Source of the DNA: Deltaproteobacteria bacterium
Lineage (GTDB): Bacteria; Desulfobacterota; Dissulfuribacteria; Dissulfuribacterales; QOAL01
Length of the DNA: 39,268 bases
Reading direction: 5' to 3'
NCBI GenBank assembly: GCA_027003115.1
Contig: JALWYS010000182.1
Span: 1-39,268 of the forward strand
The notes under the pieces were generated by a model, which had not been told where the DNA came from, searched no databases, and saw only the letters and a program-made list of their open reading frames with translations. Below are positions 7,448 to 16,561 of the stretch, piece by piece. The translations under genes were made by a program, and so were the position numbers. The first letter of the stretch is position 1. Each line of letters starts with the position of its first letter.

Positions 7448-7473
7448 TAAACTTTTCTACAAGCAGTCGATAA
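7448..7473 (+). promoter_or_regulatory. Sigma-28 (FliA)-type flagellar promoter of the MCP gene
   Basis: TAAA at 7448-7451, 14 bases, then GTCGATAA at 7466-7473. The flagellar sigma-28 consensus is TAAA-N15-GCCGATAA, so the -10 has one mismatch and the spacer is one base short (TTAA-N15 is an equal reading). The start codon is 42 bases further on, and chemotaxis receptors are classic members of this regulon. Confidence 0.65.
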
Positions 7474-7515
7474 GGAGAATGACTAGGCCAGTTTAAAAAA
7501 AGCAGGAGGAAAGCA

Positions 7516-9060
7516 ATGAAATTCTCTTTTGGCAGTATCCAGGGGAAGATAATTATGGTGATGATCTCTCTCTTGTTAATAAATGTCGTCACCGTTGCAG
7601 CCACGTTTTACAAACTCTCCCAGCAGGAAAGGGATGGGCTTTACATTGACGTGGCAGGGCGCCAGCGCATGTTCACCCAGAAGATGACAAAGGAGGCATA
7701 TCTTTACGCCCTTACAAAGGATAAGAAGTGGAGAGACGAGCTTTCAAAGACAGAGGCCCTTTTTCAAAAAAGCCTCCTGGCCCTTAGAAATGGGGATAAA
7801 AAACTTGGTCTGGCACCAACAACCAATGGAAAGGTCCTTTCCGAGCTTGATAAGCTTGAGGCTGCTTGGAAGGACTTTATGGCCCAGGTTGACCAGGTGG
7901 TTAAGTCAGAGCTTGGCTCAGGAAGCAGCAATAACGCCCTTGATTACCTGTCAAAGTACAATATACCCCTTCTTAAACAGGCAAATGTGGTTACCCAGGC
8001 CTACAAAAAGATGACCATGAATTCCATCAAGGAGCTTAAGGAGGTGGAGCTTCTACTTCTTGCAGCAGGGGTATGTCTGTTCTTTTTCTCAGTCTGGTTT
8101 ATTCACGTACATGTGTTGAGGCCACTTGGTAAGCTTTTCCCTATGATAGAGAGCATTGCCAGTGGGGATCTAAAGGCCAGGGTGAACATCAAGGTAAAGG
8201 GCGAACTACAGGAGCTTGGAAATGCCCTTAACCACATGGCTGAAAAGCTCAACAAGATGGTGAAAGACATTCAGAATGATTCCACTGACATCAAGGGCGC
8301 TTCGGAAAAACTTGATGATATAAGCCAAAAGGTCTACAGCCGGGCCACTTCCATGAACGAGATTGTCTCTGAGGTAGTTCAGGCAGCAGAGTCTGTTGAC
8401 GACAGGATAATGTCAGTAACCCGCGCATCCCAGGAACTTACTGAGGCCACAACGGAAATTGCCCAGAGTGTTGCCCATACCGCTTCCATCACCAACGATG
8501 CCCAGGAAAAGGCCTATAAGGCCAACGAGGTGATTCAGAGGCTTGGGGAAAGCTCTGATAAGATAGGAAGCATCATCCAGGTGATCAACACCATTGCCGA
8601 GCAGACCAATCTCCTGGCACTAAATGCCACCATAGAGGCCGCAAGGGCAGGAGAGGCCGGAAAGGGCTTTGCCGTTGTTGCAAATGAGATCAAGGAGCTT
8701 GCGAGACAGACCAGTGAGGCTACAGACGAGATCACAAACATGATCCAGGCCATACAGGAAGAAACAGGCGTTGCAGTAACTTCTGTAGAAGAGATAACAA
8801 ACATCGTTGGCCAGATAAATGACCTGGCCAACACCATCGCATCTGCTGCAGAGGAGCAGACTGCAACCGTTTCAGAAATAAGCGTCAACATGGAAGAGGC
8901 AGAGGTAGAGGTAAGAGGCGTAAAGGATAAAAGCACCGGAACCGCAGACCTTGCAGGCTCAGTCCAGGCAGTTGCAGAGGAGACTGCAACCTACTCCAGG
9001 AAGCTAAACAGCCTTGCAAACAGTCTGGAAGACATGATGAAAAGCTTTAAGACAGCCTGA
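7516..9060 (+). CDS. Methyl-accepting chemotaxis protein with PilJ-type sensor domain
   Basis: A 514-residue transducer. TM1 is at about residues 11-30, a periplasmic domain of ~145 residues begins with a PilJ/NarX-like box ([16 protein letters not shown]), TM2 is at about 178-202 ([19 protein letters not shown]), then HAMP and the cytoplasmic signalling coiled coil. The hairpin tip is canonical ([20 protein letters not shown]). There is no obvious CheR/CheB pentapeptide at the C-terminus. It should relay an extracellular cue to CheA/CheW; the PilJ-type domain hints at small ligands but the ligand is unknown. The ATG has a strong AGGAGG, a sigma-28-like promoter lies upstream and a perfect bidirectional terminator downstream, so it is probably monocistronic. 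No other chemotaxis gene is nearby. Confidence 0.92.
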   Translation: MKFSFGSIQGKIIMVMISLLLINVVTVAATFYKLSQQERDGLYIDVAGRQRMFTQKMTKEAYLYALTKDKKWRDELSKTEALFQKSLLALRNGDKKLGLAPTTNGKVLSELDKLEAAWKDFMAQVDQVVKSELGSGSSNNALDYLSKYNIPLLKQANVVTQAYKKMTMNSIKELKEVELLLLAAGVCLFFFSVWFIHVHVLRPLGKLFPMIESIASGDLKARVNIKVKGELQELGNALNHMAEKLNKMVKDIQNDSTDIKGASEKLDDISQKVYSRATSMNEIVSEVVQAAESVDDRIMSVTRASQELTEATTEIAQSVAHTASITNDAQEKAYKANEVIQRLGESSDKIGSIIQVINTIAEQTNLLALNATIEAARAGEAGKGFAVVANEIKELARQTSEATDEITNMIQAIQEETGVAVTSVEEITNIVGQINDLANTIASAAEEQTATVSEISVNMEEAEVEVRGVKDKSTGTADLAGSVQAVAEETATYSRKLNSLANSLEDMMKSFKTA

Positions 9061-9084
9061 TGGTTAAGTAAACGCAAAACAGAA

Positions 9085-9124
9085 ACAAAAAGGGGGAGCC
9101 AGCCAGCTCCCCCTTTTTGTTTTA
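9085..9124. terminator. Bidirectional terminator between the MCP gene and gltB
   Basis: ACAAAAAGGGGGAGC (9085-9099) and GCTCCCCCTTTTTGT (9106-9120) form a perfect 15-bp stem with a 6-base loop CAGCCA. A/T runs on both flanks give U-tracts in both directions, serving the convergent MCP and gltB genes. Confidence 0.9.
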
Positions 9125-9141
9125 TTGTTGGTTGGTGAAAG

Positions 9142-12100
9142 TTACCCGGCGGATTTTGGCCTGAAGCTCTTGGGAACGATCATGATGAAGCGCTCCTTGG
9201 CATTTTTCATAATCTCTTCAACGGCCTTTGTCTCGTCCAGCTGGAAGGTGGAGCGAAGTTCGTCTATGTAAAGGCCGAGAAGCTCCTCTATGTCTTTGAT
9301 CCCCTCCTTGGAAAGTTTTTCTATCTTTACTATTGCACCCCTTGCAAGGCGTCTTTTAATGGAAGAGACATCAAAGTTAAATTCCGGGTAGAGGCATTGA
9401 TAGATTACGCCTCCAGTCATTCCTGCACACATCCAGGGGCCAGGGTCCCCAAGAACCACTGCCCGTCCTCCTGTCATGTACTCAAAGGCAAAGCCCTTTA
9501 AAAAGGCCTTGTGGGCAATATTTCCTTTGGAGTCATCCACAGGCTCTGTTATGCGCCTTCCAAAGACCACGTCTGCCCCTGAAAAGCGTATGCATGCGCG
9601 GGAGTCTGCCATGTTCTGGATGAGGAAGGTACCCTTTATGGCGCCGTAGGCAAAGCTCTTACCGGTTGAGCCGTCAACCCGGTTTCCAAGGTAATTTATG
9701 CCCTTGAACACACCGACAACGCCCCCATAGCTACCCTTTACAGTCCCGTCCTGGGCCCCGCCCATGATGCTTGCATCCACTGCAGTGATGTTAAAGGCGC
9801 AAAGGCCGTTTCCAGGAACGGATGAAACCAGCCTGAGCCTTGCCTTTTTGTCTGTGGAGATGGTGTAGCGTCTTACTATCTCGCCAGACAGATAGGTGGC
9901 CATGGCCCTGTCTGTGCTTTTTACGCCCTGTTCCTTGAACCTCACCACCTTTTTACCCTGCTCAAATTCATCGATTATGAGATCGCTGACGAGCTTGGTA
10001 AGGTAGTTAAGGGGAAGCCTGATGCTCTTTTCCTGGTTGATGTCCTTGGGGATGTTCGAAAGATCTGGCTTTGCAAGCACACCTGACGCGTCGAGCCTTT
10101 CCTGAAAGCGGTACTGCTCAAGAAGATCGGTTCTTCCTACCAGGGCCTGGAGGTTTTTCTCGCCGATATCTGCAAGTATCTGGCGTACCTCGTCACCCAG
10201 GGCTCGAAGAAGCCTTGCCAGGTTTTCTGCCTCGATGTCCACCTTCCTTGGTGAAAAGCCCTTGACACCCCTGGCCTCTGCCTGCTCCTTTGTCTGAAGC
10301 TGTGTGGATATGCCCCTTGGGCAGCGATCCAGATGGCACCTATGACAGCTTATGCAACCAACTCCCATGAGTGCCACAGTTCCCATGCCAACCCTGTTGG
10401 CGCCAAGAAGTATCATCTTCACGATATCTGCGCCACTTCTGAGCCCTCCATCAGCCCACACCTCCACCTTGTCCCTGAGATTTGACTCACAAAGTGCCCT
10501 GTGGGCCTCTGAGACACCAACCTCTATGGGAAGTCCAACGTAGCGTTTAGCATGCTCCCTGGCAGCCCCGGTTCCACCTTCGAAGCCGCTCAGGTTCACA
10601 ATGTCTGCCCCTGCCTTGGCAATTCCAACGGCAATGGTTCCCACACCACTTGTAACTGGTATCTTGACAGAGACCTTTGCGTAGGGGTTTGCAGTCTTAA
10701 GCTCGGTGATTATCTGGGCAAGGTCTTCAATGGAGTAGATGTCATGCTGGTTGGATGGTGAGATGAGAGTTATCCCTGGTTTGCAGTGCCGTGCCCTTGC
10801 AACCTGTTCAGAGACCTTCTGGCCAGGAAGGTGGCCTCCCTCTCCCGGCTTTGCCCCCTGGCCAATCTTTATCTCCAGGTAGTCAGCCGAGTTTAAAAGC
10901 TCCATATACACGCCAAAGCGGCCAGAGGCTATCTGCTGCCCCCTGTTTTTTCTGTACTTTCCAAGCATGTCCGGGATCTCGCCGCCTTCACCGTTCATGC
11001 AGATGATGTTTACCTTTTTTGCCGCCTCTGCGTAGCTTCTGAAGGAATTTTCTCCCTGGGAGCCAAAGCTCATGGCGGCAATAACAATGGGCATGTCATG
11101 GTGTCCAATGGAGATGTCAACCTGGTCCATGGTGAGGCGTTTATTTTCCTCTACGAGGACAGGCCTTAGAAGATGCCTTATTCCAATGGGCATTTCCTCG
11201 TCTATTTTTGCAAGGCCCTTTGCCATCTCATAGTATCCCTTCTTGCCCTCGGCAGTCTGCCTGAGAATGCGGCCAACCTTGGCGTTTCTGTTGGGCTCTC
11301 CGTAAAGGGGCTTCTCTTCTGCCTCATGTGCGCGCTTTATGCGCTCTTTGCCAAGTTCTTCAAGAAGCGTAAAACTGAGGCCTACCTGGTCTGATTTGCA
11401 AAAACATGGGACCTTGAAAATCTCCTCGAATTCATTTGTTACGCCAATGCCGGCAAATATCCTGCCGTATCCGCAAAGCTCGTGGATGCCCATGGTGGAC
11501 ATGACCTTTTCCATTCCCTTTTGGAATACATCTATGGTGTTTGAGATGGCATTGGCCTCATCAACCTTTTCACTGGTGAAAGTGGTAACGGTTTGCCACA
11601 GCTTATAAGGGTTGAGAGCGTCCGTTCCCATGCCAAGGAGAAACATTATGTCGTGGAGGTTTCTTATGGCTCCTGAGCGTACAATCACGCTGCAGCGCCT
11701 GCGAAGGTGTTTTTCTTCAAGTTTCTGGTTGAGATAGGAAACACAAAGTGCTGGGTCCATGAAGGACTTTTCTTCCTTAAAGGCGTTACTGTCATCAAGG
11801 AGCAGGAGTACTGCACCGTTTTCTACAGCCTCTATCGCCTCACTGCACATGGCCTCAAGCTGTTTCTTAAGGCCTTCTTCTGGATCAAAAAGCGTCTCGA
11901 GAATCTTTACCCTGGAAGGGTCAAGACCCTTTGCAGAAAAATGGGAGAGTATGTCTTCAAGGACAACAGAGCCATGCTTCCTTGCAAGCTCATTTATCCC
12001 CTCCCTGGAAATGACACCTTCCAGGCCCTGGTAATCCAGAAGAAGTGGGCAGAGTATCTCAAGGCCTGTTGGGGCCTTTTCCTGTTCAACGAGCAGACAC

Positions 12101-13701
12101 GGCTTGTCTCCAAGGATCACCCTGGTAGTGAAGTGTTCTGCCTCCCGTTCCCTGTCAATTGCAGGATTTGTAACAACGGCCACGTTTTCCTTGAAAAATT
12201 CCGATGCATTTGGAAGGGCCTCTGGCATAAGGGCAGCCAAGGGGCCTGTATGGCCCATGGAGCCTATTATGTCTATTCCCTCAAGGGCTACCCTTTTCCT
12301 CAGGTCCATGTCGTACTTCTGCCAGCCAAAGGCACCAAGAAGGTTGATGTCCTTCATTTCCTGGCTGGCCTTTTTGGGCTCAAGGCCAAGTTTTTCCAGG
12401 GATGCTGAATCCTTGACCTTTACCGAGTCTGCACGTACAAGGCCTTCAAGGAGCTCCATCTTGGTTCTTCTTTGATGCATGAGCTCCTTGATCCTTTCCT
12501 GGAACTGCGTGTGCCTGTAAACCTTTGCCCTTTGGCCAAGGTTGGCCTCTATGGCGATCTTTTCACCTGGTGCAAGGGGGATCGGGTCTGTCATGGTGTT
12601 CTTTATGTCCACCACTCCCTTTTCAGAAGACAGAAAGTACTCATAGTCGCTTTCTCCGAACCAGAGTGGTCTCAACCCCAGGGCATCAACGCTTCCCATA
12701 CAGATGTTTGCATACCTTGCAACAACTGCTGCAGGCCCCTGGGCAGAGCTTGGAAAGAACCAGCGGTAAAAATCAAAGACCTTCTGAAGGTCCTCTTCAT
12801 AGTATTCAACTTCGCTGTGAATGGCTGGAAAGACCATTTCCAGGGCCTCCATGGGGTCAAGCTGGTACATGTTGATGAGGCCTTCGATGATCCTGTTCAG
12901 ATCCTGGGAATCACTTCCACCTGGTACAGGCTCTATGCCCAAAATGCGGCCGGTGCTCCTAAGCCTTTCTATGGTGTTGATCTCGCCGTTATGGCACAAG
13001 ATGGAAAAGGGCTGTGCCCTTTCCATGGTTGGAAGCGTGTTTGTGGAGTACCTGCTGTGGCCAAGGCTTATTATGGAGGTGAGATCCCGGTCCATGAGCT
13101 CTGGGAATACCCTTGGAAGGAGGTCTGGTGTGCCTCTGAGCTTGTAAACCACGGAATCAGGGCTCAGGGAGGCGATATGGATCTCTGGTATCTCCTTTTC
13201 TATCTCCATCTGGATCATGAAAAGGCTTTTTTGTGCCTCCTGTATTGTGGAAAAGTCCAGCATTCCTGCCACTTGCCAGAAAAGGGGCGCTTCTGCCAGT
13301 GCCCGGGGCCCGAGTTCCTCATTCCTGGTGTTGCCCTTGACCTCGAGAAGTATGTTTATGGACTCCCTTTTGAATATCTGGCGTATCTTTTCGAGGACGC
13401 TCTTTTCATCCTTGACTATGGAGCACGGGAGAAGGAAGTGACCTACAAAGAAGCTTCTGCTGTCGGCAAGGTGTCTGCTGAGGCCTTCCTTTTCAAGCCG
13501 TTTTGCCCAGACCTTTCTAGGCAGATCACAGAGGATTCCGCAGCCGTCTCCCTCGCCATCAATGTCACCTGAGCGATGACCCATCTTCTGAAGGGCCTCT
13601 ATGGTCTTTACAATATTTGCATGGGTGCTTTTGCCTCTTTTGTCCACAAAGGCGATAATTGCGCATGCATCTTTTTCCCTGGGGCAATTATAGTTTTCCA
13701 T
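9142..13701 (-). CDS. gltB: Glutamate synthase large subunit
   Basis: About 1520 residues with the standard order: class II glutamine amidotransferase domain, central domain, FMN-binding TIM barrel, then the GXGXG beta-helix. The amidotransferase nucleophile is Cys13 in the ATG numbering (DACAIIA), preceded by a short propeptide. The 3Fe-4S ligands are visible in GCISCHRCHLDRCPRG, which carries an extra Cys compared with the usual CIMMRKCHLNTCP. The ACAIIA box differs from the common ACGVGF. The enzyme makes two glutamates from glutamine and 2-oxoglutarate with electrons from GltD (encoded at 1864-3237) or ferredoxin. ATG at 13701 is chosen; the track's TTG at 13710 lies only about 3 bases from AAGGAG. 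It lies 173 bases after livG on the same strand, so it may have its own promoter. Confidence 0.93.
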   Translation of the reverse strand: MENYNCPREKDACAIIAFVDKRGKSTHANIVKTIEALQKMGHRSGDIDGEGDGCGILCDLPRKVWAKRLEKEGLSRHLADSRSFFVGHFLLPCSIVKDEKSVLEKIRQIFKRESINILLEVKGNTRNEELGPRALAEAPLFWQVAGMLDFSTIQEAQKSLFMIQMEIEKEIPEIHIASLSPDSVVYKLRGTPDLLPRVFPELMDRDLTSIISLGHSRYSTNTLPTMERAQPFSILCHNGEINTIERLRSTGRILGIEPVPGGSDSQDLNRIIEGLINMYQLDPMEALEMVFPAIHSEVEYYEEDLQKVFDFYRWFFPSSAQGPAAVVARYANICMGSVDALGLRPLWFGESDYEYFLSSEKGVVDIKNTMTDPIPLAPGEKIAIEANLGQRAKVYRHTQFQERIKELMHQRRTKMELLEGLVRADSVKVKDSASLEKLGLEPKKASQEMKDINLLGAFGWQKYDMDLRKRVALEGIDIIGSMGHTGPLAALMPEALPNASEFFKENVAVVTNPAIDREREAEHFTTRVILGDKPCLLVEQEKAPTGLEILCPLLLDYQGLEGVISREGINELARKHGSVVLEDILSHFSAKGLDPSRVKILETLFDPEEGLKKQLEAMCSEAIEAVENGAVLLLLDDSNAFKEEKSFMDPALCVSYLNQKLEEKHLRRRCSVIVRSGAIRNLHDIMFLLGMGTDALNPYKLWQTVTTFTSEKVDEANAISNTIDVFQKGMEKVMSTMGIHELCGYGRIFAGIGVTNEFEEIFKVPCFCKSDQVGLSFTLLEELGKERIKRAHEAEEKPLYGEPNRNAKVGRILRQTAEGKKGYYEMAKGLAKIDEEMPIGIRHLLRPVLVEENKRLTMDQVDISIGHHDMPIVIAAMSFGSQGENSFRSYAEAAKKVNIICMNGEGGEIPDMLGKYRKNRGQQIASGRFGVYMELLNSADYLEIKIGQGAKPGEGGHLPGQKVSEQVARARHCKPGITLISPSNQHDIYSIEDLAQIITELKTANPYAKVSVKIPVTSGVGTIAVGIAKAGADIVNLSGFEGGTGAAREHAKRYVGLPIEVGVSEAHRALCESNLRDKVEVWADGGLRSGADIVKMILLGANRVGMGTVALMGVGCISCHRCHLDRCPRGISTQLQTKEQAEARGVKGFSPRKVDIEAENLARLLRALGDEVRQILADIGEKNLQALVGRTDLLEQYRFQERLDASGVLAKPDLSNIPKDINQEKSIRLPLNYLTKLVSDLIIDEFEQGKKVVRFKEQGVKSTDRAMATYLSGEIVRRYTISTDKKARLRLVSSVPGNGLCAFNITAVDASIMGGAQDGTVKGSYGGVVGVFKGINYLGNRVDGSTGKSFAYGAIKGTFLIQNMADSRACIRFSGADVVFGRRITEPVDDSKGNIAHKAFLKGFAFEYMTGGRAVVLGDPGPWMCAGMTGGVIYQCLYPEFNFDVSSIKRRLARGAIVKIEKLSKEGIKDIEELLGLYIDELRSTFQLDETKAVEEIMKNAKERFIMIVPKSFRPKSAG

Positions 13702-13883
13702 AAGAAGCAAGGTCTCCTTATTTTGTATTTTTTGGCGGTGTCCTGCCTGCTTTTAATCAATTTCGCAGCCCTTAAAAAAGGGGATGAATTTTCATTCAAA
13801 CAGCAAGGAAACATATACTTTTAGACGATAAATGCCAAGGGGAAATGGAAAAACAAGGAGGTTTTAGACCCTTATTTTGAACT

Positions 13884-14639
13884 CTATTCACCCAGATACG
13901 CTGCTATCACATCTGGATTTTTCTGTATCTGTTCAGGAGGTCCCTCTGCAAGGAGCCTTCCGTAATTTAACACCAGGACCCTTTGGGATATTTCCATTAC
14001 AAGACTCATGTTGTGCTCTACAAGGAGCACGGTTATTCCTGACTCACATATCCGTTTTATGAGTTGGCAAAGTTCCTGTGTTTCCGTATCGTTGAGGCCG
14101 GCAGCAGGTTCATCCATAAGGAGCAGTTTTGGCTTAGATGCCAGGGACCTAGCCACTTCAAGCTTTTTAAGAAGTCCGTAAGGAAGGCCAGCAGCTGGAC
14201 GATCCTTATACTCAGAAAGGCCACAAAAGTGGAGGGCTTCCTCTGCCATGCGCCTTACCTCTTTCTCTTCTTGAATCACAGAGGGAAGCCTCAGGGCAGA
14301 GGCCAGAAGTCCCGTTCTGGAACGCAGGTGGCAGCCCACCATAACGTTTTCTATGGCACTCATGTTTAAAAAGACCTGAAGGTTCTGAAACGTGCGGCTT
14401 ATGCCAAGCCTTGCAATTTTAAAGGGCGGAAGCCCTGTTATTTCCTTATCCTTGAAAAAGATGGAGCCTGCACTTGGTTTGTAGATATTGGTGAGCAGGT
14501 TAAAAAGGGTGGTCTTTCCTGCTCCATTTGGCCCGATTATGGAAAAGATGATGTTTTCTGGCACGGAAAAGCTTAGATCCGAGATGGCCTTTAGCCCTCC
14601 AAACTGTTTTTCCAGGTTTTTAACCTTTAAAAGGGACAT
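13884..14639 (-). CDS. livG: Branched-chain amino-acid ABC transporter ATP-binding protein LivG
   Basis: A 251-residue cytoplasmic ATPase. Walker A is GPNGAGKTTLFNLL and Walker B is LLLMDEPAAGL; the C-terminal LivG-type VLNYGRLLAEGPPEQI region is present. The ABC signature is unusual: LPYGLLKKLEVARSL replaces the usual LSYGQQRRLEIAR, with the Gln replaced by Leu. It powers the import of leucine/isoleucine/valine or related amides with LivF. Its start shares one base with the livM stop (TGATG), so it is translationally coupled. Confidence 0.9.
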   Translation of the reverse strand: MSLLKVKNLEKQFGGLKAISDLSFSVPENIIFSIIGPNGAGKTTLFNLLTNIYKPSAGSIFFKDKEITGLPPFKIARLGISRTFQNLQVFLNMSAIENVMVGCHLRSRTGLLASALRLPSVIQEEKEVRRMAEEALHFCGLSEYKDRPAAGLPYGLLKKLEVARSLASKPKLLLMDEPAAGLNDTETQELCQLIKRICESGITVLLVEHNMSLVMEISQRVLVLNYGRLLAEGPPEQIQKNPDVIAAYLGE

Positions 14640-15592
14640 CAGGAGCCAATCCCCCTTTTTGAAAGCATCATGGCTGCCCTGTTTTTTAGTGAAACAAACA
14701 GGCCTTCTGGCAGGAATATCATTATTACCATGAGGATCAGGCCAAAGACGAGGACCTCAAAGTCTTCGAACACTATGAGCACCTCTGGCAGTATGGAAAG
14801 AATGAATGCGCCCAGGACAGCCCCAAAGGTTGAACCAAGGCCGCCCAGCACCACCATTGTCACTAGTTCAATGGAGAAGAAGAAGCTGAAGGATTCAGGG
14901 CTTACAAAATCCTGCTGGTGGGCAAAGAGGCTTCCGGCTAATGCGGCCATGAGCGCGGAAAAGACAAAGATGTGGGACTTGACTTTTGCCGTGTCGATGC
15001 CCATCATCTGTGCGGCTATTTCGCTTCCGTGCACTGCAGAAAGGGCGCGACCTGCCCTGGAATCAGCAATGTTAAGTGAAAAGAGTACGCTTAAAAGCAT
15101 GTAGGAGCAAAGGACGAAGTACCATTTGATGTCCGAATCTATGGCTACGCCAAAGAGGGAAAGGGTGGGAAGGCCGGTTATGCCGTCTGGACCGCCGGTA
15201 AGCTCGTCTGCCTGTACAAAAAATATGTGTACAATTATTCCAAGTCCCAGGGTGGCCATGGCCAGATAGTGGCCCTTTAATCTCAGGATTGGACGGGAAA
15301 GTACATAGGAAAGACAAATGACAAGGACTGCCCCCAAGATCATTGCAAGCCAAGGGTTAAGGCCATACTTTATGGTGAGAATGGCTGAAGAATATGCTCC
15401 AAGGCCAAAAAAGGCGGCATGTCCAAGGGATATTTGACCGGCGTAACCCATGAGCAGGTTGAGGCTTACGGCAAGGGTGATGTTAAGAAAGATGGTAAGT
15501 CCAACCACTGTGACGTAGTAATTGTCAGGAAATATAACAGGCAGCAAAAGGCAGACTGCAGCAAAGATTGCAAAGCCGGCTAGCCTTTTCAT
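14639..15592 (-). CDS. livM: Branched-chain amino-acid ABC transporter permease LivM
   Basis: A 317-residue inner-membrane permease with around eight to ten hydrophobic segments. Family landmarks are NLLMGYAGQISLGHAAFFGLGAY near the N-terminus, the GRALSAVHGSEIAAQMMGID coupling loop and the C-terminal VVLGGLGSTFGAVLGAFIL. It forms the translocation pore with LivH. Its start overlaps the livH stop by 4 bases and its stop overlaps the livG start, so expression is coupled. Confidence 0.92.
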   Translation of the reverse strand: MKRLAGFAIFAAVCLLLPVIFPDNYYVTVVGLTIFLNITLAVSLNLLMGYAGQISLGHAAFFGLGAYSSAILTIKYGLNPWLAMILGAVLVICLSYVLSRPILRLKGHYLAMATLGLGIIVHIFFVQADELTGGPDGITGLPTLSLFGVAIDSDIKWYFVLCSYMLLSVLFSLNIADSRAGRALSAVHGSEIAAQMMGIDTAKVKSHIFVFSALMAALAGSLFAHQQDFVSPESFSFFFSIELVTMVVLGGLGSTFGAVLGAFILSILPEVLIVFEDFEVLVFGLILMVIMIFLPEGLFVSLKNRAAMMLSKRGIGS

Positions 15593-16461
15593 ACCCTTTC
15601 TGTTTCTCCCTTACCCAGGATTCCGCTCGGTTTGACGAAAAGCACAAGTAAGATCACGAAAAAGGCAATGGCATCCTTGTAGCCTGAGGAAATAAAGCCT
15701 GCGCCAACGGTTTCAACTATTCCAAGGAGAATTCCTCCAAGGACTGCGCCCATGGAGTTTCCCATGCCTCCAAGGATGGCTGCGCAAAATCCCTTAAGCC
15801 CAAGCATTACCCCTGCCCCGTAGGACATGAAGGTTATGGGGGTAACGAGAAGCCCGGCCGCTGAACCAAGGGCTGCAGACAGTCCGTAGGCCACAAGGAG
15901 CATCTTTTTTACGTCGATCCCCACAAGATAGGCGGCCTTCTTGTTGTACGAACAGGCAAGTATTGCCTTTCCCATTCTGGTTCGGTCGAAAAAGTACTTT
16001 ACCGCAAGGACCGTTACAGCAGTCCCCATCATGACCCACAGGTTCTGGGGAAGTATGGTTGCATTTCCAATTTTTATAGGATTATTGGATGTGAATGGGG
16101 GAAGCCCGTAGATTTCCTTTCCCCAGATCAAAAGGGCTGCTCCTCTAAGGAAGATGGAGGCGCCTATGGTGATTATGATGGTGCTTACCACAGTGGCGTT
16201 TTTTGCCGGCTCTATGGCGAATTTTTCAAGGGCAAGGCCAACTCCCGCCGTTATGGCAATGGCAAGAAGTGCAGCAAAGGGATAGGAAAGGCCAGCCTTC
16301 ATCAAGAAGATGGCGCTCATGGCACCAATCATGACAAACTCGCCCTGGGCGAAGTTTACCACGTCAGATGCGTTGTAAATTATTGAGAAACCAAGGGCCA
16401 CTAGGGCGTAGATGGAACCTACGGTAAGTCCGCTTATGAGAAACTGTAGAAGCTGGTCCAT
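15589..16461 (-). CDS. livH: Branched-chain amino-acid ABC transporter permease LivH
   Basis: A 290-residue permease with roughly eight membrane segments. It begins with the family pattern LISGLTVGSIYALVALGFSI, followed by NFAQGEFVMIGA, and has the C-terminal LKGFCAAILGGMGNSMGAVLGG motif. It pairs with LivM in the membrane. It is separated from livK by 100 bases that contain a terminator-like hairpin on the coding strand, which probably lowers expression of the permease and ATPase genes relative to the binding protein. Confidence 0.92.
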   Translation of the reverse strand: MDQLLQFLISGLTVGSIYALVALGFSIIYNASDVVNFAQGEFVMIGAMSAIFLMKAGLSYPFAALLAIAITAGVGLALEKFAIEPAKNATVVSTIIITIGASIFLRGAALLIWGKEIYGLPPFTSNNPIKIGNATILPQNLWVMMGTAVTVLAVKYFFDRTRMGKAILACSYNKKAAYLVGIDVKKMLLVAYGLSAALGSAAGLLVTPITFMSYGAGVMLGLKGFCAAILGGMGNSMGAVLGGILLGIVETVGAGFISSGYKDAIAFFVILLVLFVKPSGILGKGETERV

Positions 16462-16502
16462 TCAGTCTGGCCTTCCAGGTTCAATGATACTTCAAGAGCA
16501 AA

Positions 16503-16539
16503 AATTACCCCCGATCAGCAGTCTGAAACGGGGGTAATT
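16503..16539 (-). terminator. Intra-operon attenuating terminator between livK and livH
   Basis: AATTACCCCCG (16503-16513) and CGGGGGTAATT (16529-16539) form a perfect 11-bp stem. Read on the minus strand the stem is followed by TTTTTGCTC. It lies between the binding-protein gene and the permease genes, where partial termination is commonly used to make the binding protein the most abundant component. Confidence 0.72.
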
Positions 16540-16561
16540 GAGCGTTATGTCAATCCTTATT

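Noticed and set aside
11707-12408. 233-residue plus-strand ORF
   Set aside because: Antisense to the GltB central domain, no ribosome site, no recognisable motif.
12472-13572. 366-residue plus-strand ORF opposite gltB
   Set aside because: Entirely antisense to the conserved GltB amidotransferase domain; composition (many Cys, Trp, His) is typical of a shadow frame.
13785-13798. TGAAT-N4-ATTCA palindrome upstream of gltB as a second FadR site
   Set aside because: The arm spacing is 4 bp shorter than the TGAATG-N6-CATTCA site, about half a helical turn off, so the same protein is unlikely to bind both.
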